DNA of 64,000 nt from Casuarina equisetifolia (taxonomy: Eukaryota > Streptophyta > Magnoliopsida > Fagales > Casuarinaceae): NCBI GenBank assembly GCA_028551475.1, contig CM052360.1, positions 13,194,501 to 13,258,500 on the forward strand, written 5' to 3'. The notes under the pieces are model-generated. The model saw only the letters and a program-made list of their open reading frames with translations, ran no database searches and was not told where the DNA came from. Shown one piece after another: positions 50,412 to 64,000 of this stretch. Each line of letters opens with the position of its first letter. Within the stretch, counting starts at the first letter, position 1. The position numbers and the translations under genes were made by a program.

Positions 50412-52359
50412 TTCCTAAGCTACAAGATCTCGCGAGGATACCAAAAAGCAGAGAACGCAAAATAGAAATAGACCGGGAAAAGTAAGGAGATCTCAAAAAA
50501 TGAGAAATAGGTTTTGCTTTCCAGGCCTTATTTTGAGCTGGGGCTCCGTCACGGGAGCCGGAGCTCCGAGAACATGCGAAGAAGAGGGCTTACAGTTGCG
50601 TGTGAGGGATAGACAGCTAGAGAGAGAGGAATGGTATTATTGAAAAGCAAAATGTAAATTTGAGCAACAATGGAGGGGCTGGTGCGGTTACTTCCACGCG
50701 CGGAGTGAAGCGAGTGGGCTCACGGTCCAGTCAGCAGCGTGAGTACCTGTTTGTTGTGGCCCCCACTCCCTACGTGTTGAGCCAACAGCTAACTGATACT
50801 GTTTGACTTCCTCGTAGTGGACGGCTCCAGATGGTCTTCGGGTTCTGAGCCTAATAACATTTTTAAAAGACGTCTCTAATATGCCTAATTAATCTGAGTG
50901 GGTATAAAAGTGCTATTCCATGCATGTGGTGATCAACTAAGTACTTGAAATGACTTTTCTAATAACAACCTGATCAATGCTGGCAACCTAATCAAAAGGG
51001 TTCACTGGATAATTATCCTAATGTGGAAGAAAATCAAGCATACCACAAATGAATAAATTATCAATTAAGAAGAAAAAGATACATATGAGCCTCAACCTCA
51101 TTTTTGTTGCTTTTCGAAATAGCTCTTTGATTTTAAGGATTTCCGCTACAGAAATGGAATATGAAGAAGCTGGATTTGGTTCTATTCGGCCTGAGAAGAC
51201 CCGGTGCTCCTCCTCGTCATTCTGCTGGGGTGAAGTACTGACTTTGTTTTTTTCAATCCAGCGAAGTCATAAGTATATATAGTACCACTGCGTCTAACCG
51301 GGCCATGACTGACAGCTAACACCTGTCCTCAAAAACCTACGATGGTCGAACTTTAAATTAAGAGATTTTAAATTTTACTAACTTACCCTTAAACTGTGAT
51401 ATGCATGTGGCTCTAAGCAGTTCGTGGAATCTGCTGATCTAGTCCATTGGATTTACTTTATCTCCTAATCTACCTCTTGGCGATCAATGTTGATGGGCTG
51501 CAGCAGGCGTTGGTTATTGACCGCGTAGTGCAAATTCTGACTGGAGATTTTGCAGGCTGAAACTTTTTTGACTTGGGAAGCTTAAACTGACGCCTTAAAC
51601 CACATATTCAAGAAAGTATCTCTTTTTGGTAAAGTAAAAGAAAGCATCCTTTTGCTCCTCTCTCTTAACGTTTTTCTTCTTCTTTAATTTAATTATGTTC
51701 TTATTTATCATAATTAGTGGGAGTCATAATATTTGTTCACTCCTTTAATGTATTTGGAATTAGTATAGATAATGAAGATAATATTATAACATTCTCTTTA
51801 GATTTATCTTTAGAGTTTGGTGTGTCCTATCAAGAGAGATGACATGAAATTGGTTCATGTCTTGATGGCTCAGAATGAGGCTTAGAAGCCTCACGGCTCA
51901 AAGGCTTGGCGCTTAATGTGTGAGGAGATAGTGTTGGAGATTTGTAGAGCTCCTAAATTGCAAAGAAAATCAATGTTAGAGTTATGGAATAATTAACTAA
52001 GAGTCTAATAAAAAAAGTGATTAGATTAAAAAAGTAAAAGATAATATTTATATTTTTAATAATTTTTTAATTGTATAGGAAAATGGCCACTAAATTTACA
52101 GTGTTAGTGGAGGTAGGACAAATTTATCTAACCACTCTAAATGTGTATCTTGTGTGCCTTTAGTGTTAATTAATGTGTGATGCAATGCTTCCGTCCCAAC
52201 AAATCCGATGTGATCATGTTCCTAAGAAAAGAACATTAAGGAATATAAGACTTCCACGTCACTGTCCCTGTCTTCTTCGCAGAGGACTTGTCACGGATGC
52301 ATCACCTTTCGACGCCATGGAGCATGTAAACCTACTAAACTTCGCACCCATGGAAGATG
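50412..52359. other. eIF4B upstream region and gene-free stretch
   Basis: 50,412-50,700 should hold the eIF4B leader and promoter, with GA/CT-rich words ('agctagagagagag' near 50,610). Beyond it lie short open frames without domains (51,049-51,282 and 52,173-52,367 on plus). A TATATATAG word at 51,273-51,281 stands alone. I see no supported gene. Confidence 0.45.
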
Positions 52360-52364
52360 GTGGT

Positions 52365-53130
52365 TGATGCGGATGTACTTAAGGCTCAATATTACGAGTT
52401 TCAATATCAAAGAATTAAGAGTTCACAACATAATCCAATGGGTCCAAGAAGGCCAAGGTTGAAGAAGCAGCCTAAGAATATTCAATAGCATCTCTGCAGG
52501 CTTTAATATAGGGAGTTTCCTAAATAATTATTGAGTCCTTAATTTCTTAGGTTTAATTTATTGTTTGAGAATATTTTCTTTTGTTTGGTTTTTTATAATT
52601 GTCTAGATTCCTGATTTATCTAGGTTTCCATACTTGTCAGATTTCTGATTTGTTTAGGATTCCTTATTTGTCAGAATTCAAATTTGTTAATACTTTCTTA
52701 ATTATAAGGATTCTTGATTTATCAGGATCCTTCTAGAATTAAGTTTTAAGGATTCCTGATTTACTAGGATCCTTCTAGAATTAGGTTTAGCTCCCTATTT
52801 AAAGGGAGCATTGTTTCAATTGTAAGAGAGTTTTTTTTCCAGAGAATAGAAATCCCAAAGTTGTGTGATCAACTTTTGCATCCTTTATCCAATTTTTGTC
52901 AGGGATTGGTGGTGGAACACCTCCTTGACTGGTGGCGTTGCATTTACGTCTTGGAGCTTGTTGGCATCTATCTTTTTATTTTGATTATTTTTATTTTTGT
53001 TTTTTTTTCTCCCTTCCTCCCTACCAAACACTCACTTTTTCCCACAAAAAAAAATCAAAACACCAAAAAAATGATTTTTACATATTTTCTAAACCCGAGC
53101 TCGCTCAAACCCACCATAACATTCGCATCA
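52365..53130 (+). mobile_element. Solo LTR, TGATGCG family
   Basis: A 766-bp LTR matches 21,955-22,717 along its whole length with scattered changes. It starts TGATGCGG and ends CGCATCA, between perfect 5-bp duplications GTGGT (52,360-52,364 and 53,131-53,135). It keeps the 42-bp U3 duplication and the TATTTAAA box (52,796-52,803). With no interior, it is a solo LTR. Confidence 0.92.
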
Positions 53131-53135
53131 GTGGT

Positions 53136-53900
53136 TTACTAAAAAGAAAGAAAAATTAAGTTGTTTTCACTTTCCAAGAGAGAAGAACTATGGCGAGTTG
53201 GGGGAGTATTGTTGCCTAGTCACTTTTCTTCCAAAGAAAGATAATGTACAGCTTTCACTTTTTCAAGATGGTAAGGGTAGAATATCCACTGGAGATTGAT
53301 CGATATAGGAAGGAGATGACTAATACAACCACGCGGGAAGTCGCATTCGGCTCCACAGGTCTAACAACAAAAATGTGCAACTCAATTTCATTTCTTGTTG
53401 AAAAACCCGAAAAAAGACACGTGGGGATCTGAACAAGTCTTTGCAACTTGACACTTCCAGTTACAGACAAGCCGAGATAAAAGCAGTGGGTCCAATCATG
53501 CTACATTTGCAAGGAACATGCTTGACTTTTTGATTATTAAACTAATTTGCGCTTGACCATTGTTGCAAGATCACAAGGGACAGCTCTATAAGGCAATGGA
53601 TGTGAAACCGAAAGGCTGAATGATCCAAACTAGGGGTTCAACCTCAAAGGAGGACAAGATGCTCCGGTTTTGGGGAAGCAAACCCAAAAATCTCTCGTGA
53701 GTAGAATTCTCTTGCACCCAACTTTTACAATATGTGAACCCAATCACCTAACTTTACAGGTTGAAAGAAATATCTTCCTTTATTAGGCACGTTGTCACAT
53801 ACTTTTGACTAAGAGGCTGATAAATCATCAGGAAAATTTAAAGCAAATAAAATTGAGAACCAAATTTCCCAACACTATTGATAGGAATTACATTACATCT
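53136..53900. other. Stretch without a supported gene, possible LTR debris
   Basis: Mixed sequence between a solo LTR and a Ty3 gag region. It may contain remains of the Ty3 5' LTR, but no ends or primer-binding site are convincing. Short open frames have no domains. Confidence 0.35.
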
Positions 53901-56900
53901 ATTACCATTCTAAGGGGGTGCGGCTGGACTTTCCTTATTTTGATGAAAGTGAGGAACTAGTGGATTGAGTCTATAAAGTATACCAATCTTTCAAATTCCA
54001 TCAAATAGAAGAGGAAGAGAAGGTAAGGCTGGTGGTTTGGAATTTGGGAAGCAACGCCTAGGTTTGGTACCATTTATTAATATAAGAATTTGCAAATTAG
54101 GATATCTCTTGGGTTGTATTGACCAAGAAAATTTAAGAATGACTCGAATCTGCAAGGTGCCAAAACCACTTTGGCGACTTGATCCGGCTATGGCAAACGA
54201 GGATAGTTAATGACTATTACACGAGATGCTCAGGTCTCTCGTTGAGAGCAGCATGTTTAACGTCAGAACATCAAATTACATGTTTCACAATTGGGCTGAA
54301 AGACAGGATTTGAGTTGACATACAGATACGCCAACCCATGAACTTATCGATGCCTTTCAGGTTAGCCTGACTTTATGAGACCCAGTGTCAACAAAACCAA
54401 ATTAGACTATCCACTAAGAAACCCAAGACTTCAACAGGCGTAAAGGGCAGTGCGGGCCTTCCTATCAGGCAAATGATGTTAGTGGAGCTAGCAGAAAGGA
54501 AGGCTAGAGGTCGTGCTAGAAAGATTCAACCTAGGCATCAATGCAAATGGTTTGTTCATATGATAGAAAAGTCATGGGTGTCAGAAACGAAAGAAAGCAT
54601 GGGAAAGAACTGATTCCAGCAACAAAGGTGGAAGAGCCCCAAATCGCCTTAAACGCGATCAATGGGGCCAACTCACTTCATACGATGAGATTCATGGGGA
54701 GTTTGGGGGTGACGCAAAATTCGAGTGTAAGTCCTGGTGGATTCTGGGAGCTCGCATAACTTCTTAAGCAAGTAAATTGCCAAAAGTTTGGTGTTGAGAG
54801 CAAAGCGAGAGAGAAGCTTCTATGTTCAAGTCAGAATATGGGGGCAAATTGCCCATTCCAAGGTAGTGTGTAGTTCTTCGGGTAGCAATGTAGGCAGTTG
54901 ACTTTGGATTAGACCTTTTTCTTACTTCCTTTTCAAGGCGTTGATGTAGTACTTGGCACCTAGTGGCTAAAGACATTAGGCCCTGGGACTTTCAATAGCC
55001 ATGAGTGGAGTTCGTGGTACATGGTAAACGAATCACCCTTTATGGGGTCCTAGTCCAAACATATGTCTAATTGGAGACAGAGAGATTGGGAGGGATATAG
55101 CGAAGGAGAAGTCCAGGATCATGCTGTATATTTCCTAGGTAGATGATCGAAGGCAAGAAAAGAGACTTGGTTTCATACCCAACCCGAGATCAAGACTAAC
55201 AGGACTTGATCAAGCGGTACCAAGATATATTTGAAGAACCCTAGGGCCTTCCTCTAAGTCGAGTGCAAAATCATGGTATTATTTTAACTTCTCCAAGCCA
55301 ACCAGTATTGGTACACTCCTACCATTATCTATTTTCTCAAAAAGCTAAGATCATGACAGTGGTTAACAAACTTTTAGAGATGGGGAGTCACAAGACATAT
55401 AGTGTAAGCCTTTTTTCATCCCTAGTCCTCTTATAGAAAAAGAATGATCGCTCGTAGAGGCTTTGTGGACTACCATGAGCGTAATAAAACAAATGCTAAG
55501 GACTAATTTGAAAGTTCCATTGGCAACTTAAGAGGAAGGAAAGAAATAAATTAGGTTTTGACATACTTATAATCTTTTTGTATTTACTCAAAGCTTACTA
55601 TGTGTATTTGTCAATTTAACATGAATTTATCTTAACGAATCCAAACAACTAAATAACCAATAAAAGTAAAGAAATAGGGAGAAAGGAATGCAAACATAAT
55701 TTTGTTTAAAAATGGTTTGACAACACATTTACCTCCACATGTTTCTTAATCAAATGCATGTAAGCACTATAGCATGTATATGCTACACAAGTACAAATTC
55801 CTATATCCAGAAATTTTCCAAATCATAATGATTACATGTCATGTGATCACAAACAAGCAAGTCTTTCTAACCTTAATATACATAGGTGTCAACACACCCC
55901 AAATCAACTACAAAGGATTTATAAATATTTAAGTTTCAATTCAATCCCTTGTAAAATGCTAGAATAAATGATATTATACATGAAATTCTCTAGCACTAAG
56001 TAATACACAAATGGTATAAGTTCTTTTCAAAGTATTGCTCTTTTCTAGACTATTAGGATAGAAAGGTATAACAATCAATTCAATAGTATTTTGCTATACC
56101 AACAATCAATCTTATAAAGTATCTTTGGATAAATAAGAGTATAAATCAATCACACAAACATACAAGATAACACATTCTCAATGTGGGTGTAAAAGATTAA
56201 GCTTGACAAGCTATAAGTGTAAATTAACTCCCAAATATACAAGGATAGATAAAGAGTAAGTGTCAAGTGTATAATTCGTATAGTCACAACAAGATATCAC
56301 TCCAATAATGATCTAAATGAATTAATAAATACATACAATCAATAATATTTAAGATTACAAATCTTCACAATAGATGAGTATGGATTTAAAGCATGTGTGA
56401 GTTAATATTTCAGCAATGTGCAAATAAGATATAGTTTAAGCTTAGCACACTCAATCAAGCATATTATTATGTTTGTCCAACAAAACATAAGTTTCAAGAG
56501 TGTTTATAATGTAACAATTTCTTCAAACAAGACAAATTTAACGCTAACATTCCATTGTATGGATATGCTTGATGAACCAAAAAAATTGATTAAAGATTTA
56601 GCTTTAAATCACAAATAAATTTTTAGAGTGAACAATATCATGAACAATAACTGAAATTTCAAACTAAAAGCCCATTCACAATTTGCAATGAAAGATAGGA
56701 AAAGTAGAATAGATCAAACTATGCTTTCTAAGGCAATAAACTAAGCTAAGATTTGTGAAAGATGATTGAGTATTTAAGCCTTTTTCATTTGGATCCTTTA
56801 GTCCTAGCAATGTTTTCTTTTTTTCTTTTTTCCTTTTTTAACAAAAAAACTTTAAACAAGTCGTTAGTCTTAAAATGAAGCTCAAAGCATTTACCACATT

Positions 56901-59900
56901 ACCTTTAATATTTCCATTGCAATTTGTTAGAAAATATGACTATTGGGTAAGTTTAATAATGAGAGAGAAGAGAAAGAACTTTAACTATGCATAAAGAGAA
57001 AGTAAAGAGAGGAAACATACCATTTTGCTTAAGTTCCTTATAGACTTAGCATTCACTTGGACTATACAAGGCTTTTAACCCAATCAATAATAAGCTGTAT
57101 AATTTAAGCTCAAGCCTAACCAATTAATACAAACCATATAACTTAAGCTTCTCAACTTTACATAAACATCTTATATTCCTATATGTAAACTCCATTTTGC
57201 AAATAATTTTCTTTTTGTCAATCAACAAAATCATATTTAATATGGAATACACCTTATATTCCTAACAAACTTTTCCATGCAAATAGTTAATGAATTAGTA
57301 AATAAGCTACATGGTGTAACTATATTCTCTAAACTATATGGCCTAGGTACTATCATATTTGGATTATGACCAAAGACATCTAAAAAATGACCTTTAAAAC
57401 TATTGAGTACTTAATTATGCCTTTCGACCTATCAAACGCCCCATCAATATTTCTAATATTGATGAATACTATGTTTAGACCACATTTGAGGAAGTTTCTT
57501 TTGATGTTCTTCGACAATATTATTTAATAGTCAAAGCTATAAAGAGCATTCAATTCACTTGGAAGAGGTTTTTTTTTTTTTTGTTATAGAAACACAATTT
57601 ATTCATTAAGAAGTTCAAGTGTGAATTTGCTTGGTCAAAAATGCAATTCTTAGATCATATTGTAAGCTAGAAAGGAGAAAACACTAAAGTGTAAAGGAAC
57701 AAGGCAATAGATGCCCTCTCCATGTGGCATGGATTAAGAGAAAAAAGATTGAGGAAGGATTAGGAAAGAGAAACCAAAACAACATCTTAAGGAAGTAGGA
57801 TGATATAAATAAAAAGAAAAACAACATTTCTCTAAACCTAATAATGTCATATACAAGTGGGGTCAATTGCGAAGTCGAGAATCGATGATGACATTTTAGG
57901 ATTGGTCTCAAGATATGAAGTAAGGCAAAAAGAATTAAACCCCAAACAGCTTAAGAAGGAAATATCAACATTTTACTCATGGATTGAGATAAAATGGAAC
58001 CCAACCGACAACAGGGAGAAAACTACGTTGTTTTAATTCTTGTCCATTGTTTGTTAGACTTAATTCAAGACAAGGTTAAGATGAATGCAAGTCTTCATAA
58101 GATCACAAAGCTTATTAAAGCCAACATAGCCATCATACCATATGAATTCTATGAGGGGGTTATCTTTTTCAAGGGGCAGATTTATTTGGCAAAAGGGTTA
58201 GCTTTAACGCTCATTATCCTTGTAGAAATACATAGGGTCATAAGGGAGTTTTCAAGACTCTGCAATGGGATACATTTTTTTTTCTAAGAAGGCCTTTATA
58301 ATGTAACATGTTAGGTTTATGGGGCCTAACAATTTTCTTATACTTAAATAGGTGTAATTGTCCACCTTGTAGCACTTGACACATGATAAGGTGTAACACT
58401 TCATATCCACCAACCATTAAATGTGAGACTTTGCACTACTAAGGATGAGTTGTGGAAAAGGGTCCTTTATGGCCTTGGTACAAAGGGGGCCCATATAGGA
58501 TTGACCCTAGTATCCAAGCCTAAATAGGTAACCAATGGATTGTTGGTTTAAGATAATAGGATAATACCTTAACTATTAGCAATTCTTTTAGCCTAATTGT
58601 AGTACTTGATGATCTTTACATAATGGAGGTGATAAGGCAATGCAAAACTCATAATGGGAGTGTGACATCTTTATACTATTGTAATCATTAAGAGTTCTTG
58701 AATACATCTATAAAGAAGTCTCAATAGAATTCATTAAAGGGCTACCAGTGTCCATGGAGAAGAACACAATTCTAGTTGTGGTCTACCTTACTAAACTCAT
58801 CCACTTCATCCCTTTGAGCCACCTATACTCGACCAACATGATCGCTTAGATTTTCTTCAACCATGTCCTAAAAATATGTGACTAAGACCTTACTTTTATA
58901 GGTTATTTTAAAAGGTAGCTCTTCCATTTTCAAAGCACCCAAATTAATTTCCTTCCACCTACCATTCTCTAATGAATGGCTAGATGGAGGTGGTGAATAA
59001 GATGGCAAAGGTGTATCTCTAGTGTTTTGTAAGAAATGAACCAAAAAGCTAGTTTTATTGACTTTCATGGGCAAAGCATGGATATAATATTAGCATGCAC
59101 TTGGTGACAATCATTATCCCTTATGCAGTTGTATTCAAAAGAAAGCCACCCACATGATTAGATTATGTTCTAAAAATGTCCAAAGTCAAAGATGTTAACA
59201 AAACCTTGTAAGATAGGGATATAATTCTTAAGGACCTATATTCTTTCCTACAATGAGCTCAAGCAAAAACGAAATGATTCTACAATCTTAAGCATTGGAT
59301 ATTCGATTTAACTTGGCCAATTAAGTATTCCTCAGGCCTCACCCATACCATTAGGCTACCATTTTTGTAAGATAATCAATCAAGCTATATCATTAAGGTA
59401 CTTTAGGCCATACAAAATGATCAAGGAAATCAATCTTATAGCCTATCAAATCAACCTTTATATAGGGCTTAAATGCATATAATTTGTCATGATTTATCAC
59501 TAAAGAAATTTATAGGGGGATAGAAAACCCATGCAATCCAAACTGCCTCCCCTTTCAATGGAAGCTAACAAGCAACGACCTTGCCCACAAGGTCGTTGGA
59601 GATACTCATCCACTAAAAGGGCTTGTCTCTAGTGAACACAACATCAGAGGATGACAACTAGGTCCTTGAGTAGTTCCCAAAGATAGACCTTGCAATTGAA
59701 GTCCCTTCCAATGAAGGAGGCATGTTACTAGTTAATGCCATGTAGGCATCCAACCTAGCTAATTAGGGGTTGAGTATTCTATAAGGCAAATGTGGTAGTG
59801 CTTAGAGAGATTAAAAGGAAGGATGAGTAAACTGCTCTAGCTAAAGAAAGTAGAAAAGTAGGGGCGCTATGCAAAGCATGCCTAGACTTGGAACACTGGT

Positions 59901-60230
59901 CTTATGCCACAAGACAGTTGTAGAACACTAGAGGTAACTTAGAGTTGTTATAGGCAAGAGTGTTAGCATTAATTTATATTAGGATTTTATATTGTCATTT
60001 TGCAAGAAAGCAAGGGACAAGATAGGTAGGTAAGGGATTAGAAAAGAGCAAGGGAGGAGGAGGGATGGTGTTACTAGTTTAGATGTAGCCTATGTTGTAT
60101 GTTGTGTAGATTAGAAAAGAGCACTACCGTAGAGTCCTTTACCTCACAACTTTTGTCCAAAGTTCATGAGATTAAAGATGTCCTTGTTGCTCTTATACCA
60201 AGCTTGATTCTTTTTCTTTTAGGGAGGGGA
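53900..60230 (+). mobile_element. Ty3 (gypsy) element, decayed, with nested LTR
   Basis: Ty3 parts in the usual order: gag (about 53,910-54,650), the gag-protease boundary (about 54,640-54,760), the first part of reverse transcriptase (about 55,190-55,500), a nested LTR (55,509-57,267), the rest of the reverse transcriptase fingers and palm (57,272-57,680; it includes IVNELVNKLHG, MPFDLSNAPS and a catalytic-site region), the integrase zinc-binding region (about 57,990-58,290), the integrase core (about 58,720-59,000) and the integrase end (about 59,280-59,700). A purine-rich tract near 59,712-59,723 may precede a 3' LTR running to about 60,230. It is broken at well over twenty points and old. 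The lineage is not resolved. Confidence 0.75.
55509..57267 (-). mobile_element. Copia-style LTR nested in Ty3 reverse transcriptase
   Basis: Reverse transcriptase similarity stops at about 55,505 and resumes at about 57,272. The 1.76-kb segment between them starts TGAAAGTTCC and ends CCTAACA on the plus strand. Read on the minus strand it starts TGTTAGGAATATAAGG and ends in a pyrimidine-rich tail like the other Copia LTRs here. Flanking 5-bp sequences agree only partly. It is probably a solo LTR. Confidence 0.6.
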
Positions 60231-60299
60231 ATTGGGACTATACAAAGGAAATGATCGTGCCATCGTGCCTTCTTCTTTTCATTTAGGTGGGTCTTCAGG

Positions 60300-63200
60300 T
60301 GCTGCTAGCACGAATTAGCAAAATCTAGACGAGAATGGAGAACAACTAGCGTCGAGGCCTTATACTAAGATTTGAGTTTCACGGATTTGGTCTAAAATGC
60401 ACCAATTCTTCAGGCCTTAACTCTAGCTCAAAAGGGCAAGATTTCAATTGCATTGCTCATTTTGACTTTTTGAAGTTTAACAAAAAAAAGGATCCCCTTT
60501 TTTAGATCTTTTAAGCCAAAGAGTTTTTTAAGTTTCATGGGTTGTTAGATGTTGAGAAAGTGTAGATAGTTACTTGGAATGTTAAAGGGACCGTAGTGAA
60601 ATGGTTATAGGCGTGTAAAATGGACCTCAAACAACTGGGGGAGGTGCTGACTTGGGATTGCCTCCAAAATAGGCTACTAGATAGGTATGGATCTAATCGA
60701 GCTAAAAGTTCTTATGTTGAACTCACTAAACTCACATAAATCGGCACTTTAAAGCAATATTATAAAGAATATATGAGTTTGTTAGTCTATGTTGGACCAT
60801 TGTCTACCTAACAGGTAGCAAATAGGTTTGTCAATGGGTTAAAATATGAGGTAAGGGCTAATGTTAAGGCTAAATACTCTCAAATAGTTAATAAAGCTTT
60901 AAAATTTACTTAAATATAAGAGGGACAAATAATGGAATGGAAGAAAGAGATTTTTTTTGGGAAGATAACCACTCGAAGGGGTGGGGAACAAAATCTTGAA
61001 AAATTCTTATTGCCTACCAGTAAGTTCACTTCAACCAAGACTAAAGAAAGAAGGAAAAAAAGGGTTTTGTTTTCATTACAATGATCAATACACTATTGGA
61101 CATCAATGCAGGACGAGATTATTCATGTTAGAGGCCGTGTGGTCGGATGAATGGGTGGATCATGGGGCTTAACAGGACCAACAACGAGAAAATGATAACA
61201 CTATTCTTGGGGAGGAGGATCAATTAGAAATTTCTAGTATTGCTTTTTATGGTATAAAGTCAAAGAAACCTAAACCATAAGAGTGCCAAGTCACAGCCAC
61301 ATCCAAATGACAAGTTACCTTCTTAATAGACATAAGAAGCACCCATAATTTCATACACCTGAAAATGGTGGCAAAATTAGGTCTAAAAGTGGAAAAAGAT
61401 GCCTCTTTTAAAATGGTAGTAGCCAGCGGAGATCAGGTTTCAGGTACTAGCAGATGTCTTGAAGTGAAAATTTGGATCCAAGGGGTTCCGATGAAGCTAT
61501 AGTTGTTTATTTTACCATTGGTGGCTACATATATTGCATTAGGAATCAAGTGGTTAGAGACTCTTGGTGATATTACTTGGAATTTTAGAGAGATGCACAT
61601 GGAATTTGAAATTGAAGGAAGATGAGTACAATTGCATAGTGGGAGACCAAGACAAGGGTTTTGGTTGGAAGGACCAGAATTTAGTAAAGAACTTAGAAAA
61701 GAAGGTAGTTCCTAATGCTCCAAATGAAGGGACCAAACAACAAAACTCTTTAGGCCCTAGTACAAACTGAAGTGGAATGGTTGTTAGTAGAATTTAAAAA
61801 GGTATTTCAAGAACCGTGAGGATTGCCACCTAAGCGAAGTCATGATCATAAGATTGTACTCTAAGTGGGTGGACAACCAATTTTAATTAGACCTTACTGA
61901 TACCCTTACTTGCAAAAGGAAAAAATCAAGAAAATTGTGAAAGGGTTATTGAAGGATGGGATTATCCACCCAAGCACTAGTCCTTTTTCTTTCCCTATTT
62001 TATTGGTTAAGAAAGTGGATGGTTCTTGGCAACTATATGATGACTATTAGGAGTTAAATAAGAGAATAATGAAGGATAAGTTTCCAATCCTAACTATAGA
62101 TGAGTTATTGGATGAATATAGAGAGCAAGATACTTTCCTAAACTTGTTTTGATGTCCAGTTATTATCAAGTCAAAATGAGAAAGGAGGATATAGAAAAGT
62201 TTGCCTTCCTCACACACCATGGACACTAAGAATTCTTGATTATATCGTTCAAACTAACAAACAAGCCTTCCACCTTCCAATCACTAATGAACGTGGTTTT
62301 CCAAGAGTATTTAAGGAAGATGGTCTTTGTTTTCTTTGATGACATATTAGTGTATAGCAAAATTAGGAAGAACATTTCTTGCATGTGAGGATGGTCCTGG
62401 AAGTGCTAAAGAAGAACCACTTTATGTTAAACTATCAAAGTATGAATTTGGAAGAATTGAATTGAGATTCTTTGGTCATATAATTAGCTTTCAAGGAGTT
62501 AGAATGGATGCTGAAAAAGTAGAGGTTATATTACAATGGCCAATTCCTTAAATGGTTAAAGCATTTCATGGTTTCTTAGGGGTTGCAAGATATTATAGGT
62601 GGTTTATTCAACACTATGGAAGGATCATTAAACCCCTCACGAATTTACTTAAAAAGAATTTTTTTGTATGGACATTAAAAGCATATGCACCTATCCTTGC
62701 AAGGTGAAAAGGTGAAACAAGTGATGGTTTATGCACCTATCCTTGCTTTACTAGATTTCACTAAACCTTTTGTGATTAAGTGTTATGCCTCAAGGAGTGG
62801 GATTGGTGCAGTTTTATCCTAAAATGCGAATCCCATTGCTTTTCATAGCAAGGCATTACACATGAGGCACTTGTAGCTCTCAACGTATGAGAAGAAAATG
62901 CTTGCTATTATAATGGTAGTGCAGAAAAGGTGACACTGTCTGTTAGGTAGTTGGTTTGTCATTTGAACCAATCAGCAAAGCTTAAAATTTATGCAAGATT
63001 AGAAATTGGTGACACTAGCACAACAAAAGTGGTTATCTAAATTATTGGGGTATGACTTTATAGTGGAATACAAGGCTAGGCGAGAGAATATAGTGATTGA
63101 TAGGTTATCTTGACATGATTAAGGTAGAGATGAAGATGTTGTACAATGCAATGTTGTTTTGACGCCAGTGGCATTATGGCTAGATGCCATACAAAGAGAA

Positions 63201-64000
63201 CTCGCCAATAAAATAGATACTAAGGAGCTCATTGAGAGAATAGTACAAGGAGAGGTAGTCGGGCCTTAGGAGTACAAAGAGGGGGTGATTTTCTTTAAGA
63301 CCAAATTTATTTACTAGCAAGCTCCCAATTAAGTTCACAAATTATCCAAGAAATACATAATAATACCCATGAGGGAAGGGAGAAGACCTTACAATGGGTT
63401 TGCTCTATTTCTTTTGGAAAAACATGTGGGTTGTGGTGTCTAAATTAGTGTAGGAATGTAAGGTGTGGTAACAAAACAAAAGTGAAAATGTATTGCCAGT
63501 AGGTAAACTTCAACCTCTGCCTATTCCTAATCAAATTTAGGAGGATGTGAGCATGGATTTTATTGTTGGCCTTCCTAAGTCTGGGGGAAAATCAATTATA
63601 TTGGTGGAATGGCTCGATTTCAAAGTTTAGGCACTTTATCCCATTATCCCATCCATAAATGGCAATGACGATAGCCCAAGCTTTTTTTGACAACGAATTT
63701 AAACTCTATGATATGCCTTGATCTATTATATGTGGTAAAGATCCACTCTTTACAAGCCAATTTTGGAAGGAGCTTTTTCATTTACAAGGTATAAGCTTCA
63801 ACTTTACTTCAACATACCACCCAAAATCGGATGGTCAGATAGAGGTGCTTAATTAAACATTAGAAATGTATCTCTATTGTTTTATTAGGGATAATTTGAA
63901 CAGCTAGGTGAAACGATTGACATAGGCTCAATTTTGTTATAACACTAGCTAGCATGGGGCAATTTTCACTCCCTGTATGAAGTGGTGTATGGACATAGTC
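60300..64000 (+). mobile_element. Second Ty3 element, runs off the window
   Basis: Ty3 parts in order: gag (about 60,520-60,930), a CCHC knuckle region (60,981-61,172, ending near RLFMLEAVWSDEWVDHGA), a protease region (about 61,300-61,560), reverse transcriptase (about 61,900-62,540), RNase H (about 62,700-63,110) and integrase from about 63,250 to the end, with the core start (DFIVGLPKS) near 63,560. It differs from the Ty3 element to its left in gag and protease, so it is a separate insertion and not a duplicate. It is broken at well over ten points. Its 5' LTR is not resolved and its 3' end is beyond 64,000. Confidence 0.78.

Noticed and set aside
51049-51282. Plus-strand 77-residue frame followed by a TATA-like word
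   Set aside because: No domain, no splice partners and a poor start context. The TATA-like word lies at its 3' end and so cannot serve it.

Overview
This window is nuclear DNA of a flowering plant, most likely a eudicot. It is AT-rich, its genes are split by GT-AG introns, many retroelements carry primer-binding sites resembling the initiator-Met tRNA complement, and its two intact genes are plant eIF4B and a plant GDSL esterase. Most of the rest is LTR retrotransposon debris of Copia and Ty3 type, much of it nested.

Layout. 1-920 is the right part of a Copia LTR. 921-17,870 is an array of a roughly 0.6-0.66 kb tandem repeat, split by a whole-length but decayed Copia element (2,342-10,508, target duplication GTTAT) and by a solo LTR (11,972-13,304). 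The Copia element itself holds another solo LTR (3,159-4,809). A Ty3 integrase scrap and a second Copia element follow (17,872-20,431).

21.6-33.7 kb holds intron-bearing remnants of three host genes, all on the minus strand: an unidentified gene, an STT3 oligosaccharyltransferase fragment and an MDN1 (midasin) pseudogene. Retroelements sit inside their introns. One is a compact, fairly young element (21,955-24,847) with a gag-like region and no pol. Its LTR family also left solo LTRs at 39,213-39,904 and 52,365-53,130, each with a perfect 5-bp target duplication, and a diverged relative near 31 kb.

34.5-41.9 kb holds two Copia elements meeting head to head, the first carrying two nested solo LTRs.

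42.2-50.4 kb is the gene island. A five-exon GDSL esterase/lipase (42,203-45,319) and a three-exon eIF4B (46,206-50,411) lie head to tail on the minus strand. Both reading frames close perfectly over the proposed splice sites (380 and 522 residues). The GDSL start codon lies in a minisatellite that repeats in-frame ATGs. 50.4-52.4 kb shows no supported gene.

53.9-64.0 kb holds two decayed Ty3 elements in tandem on the plus strand. The first is interrupted by an LTR, and the second runs off the window. I see no rRNA, tRNA or CRISPR. Exon limits are read by eye from splice consensus and family similarity; no database search was possible.
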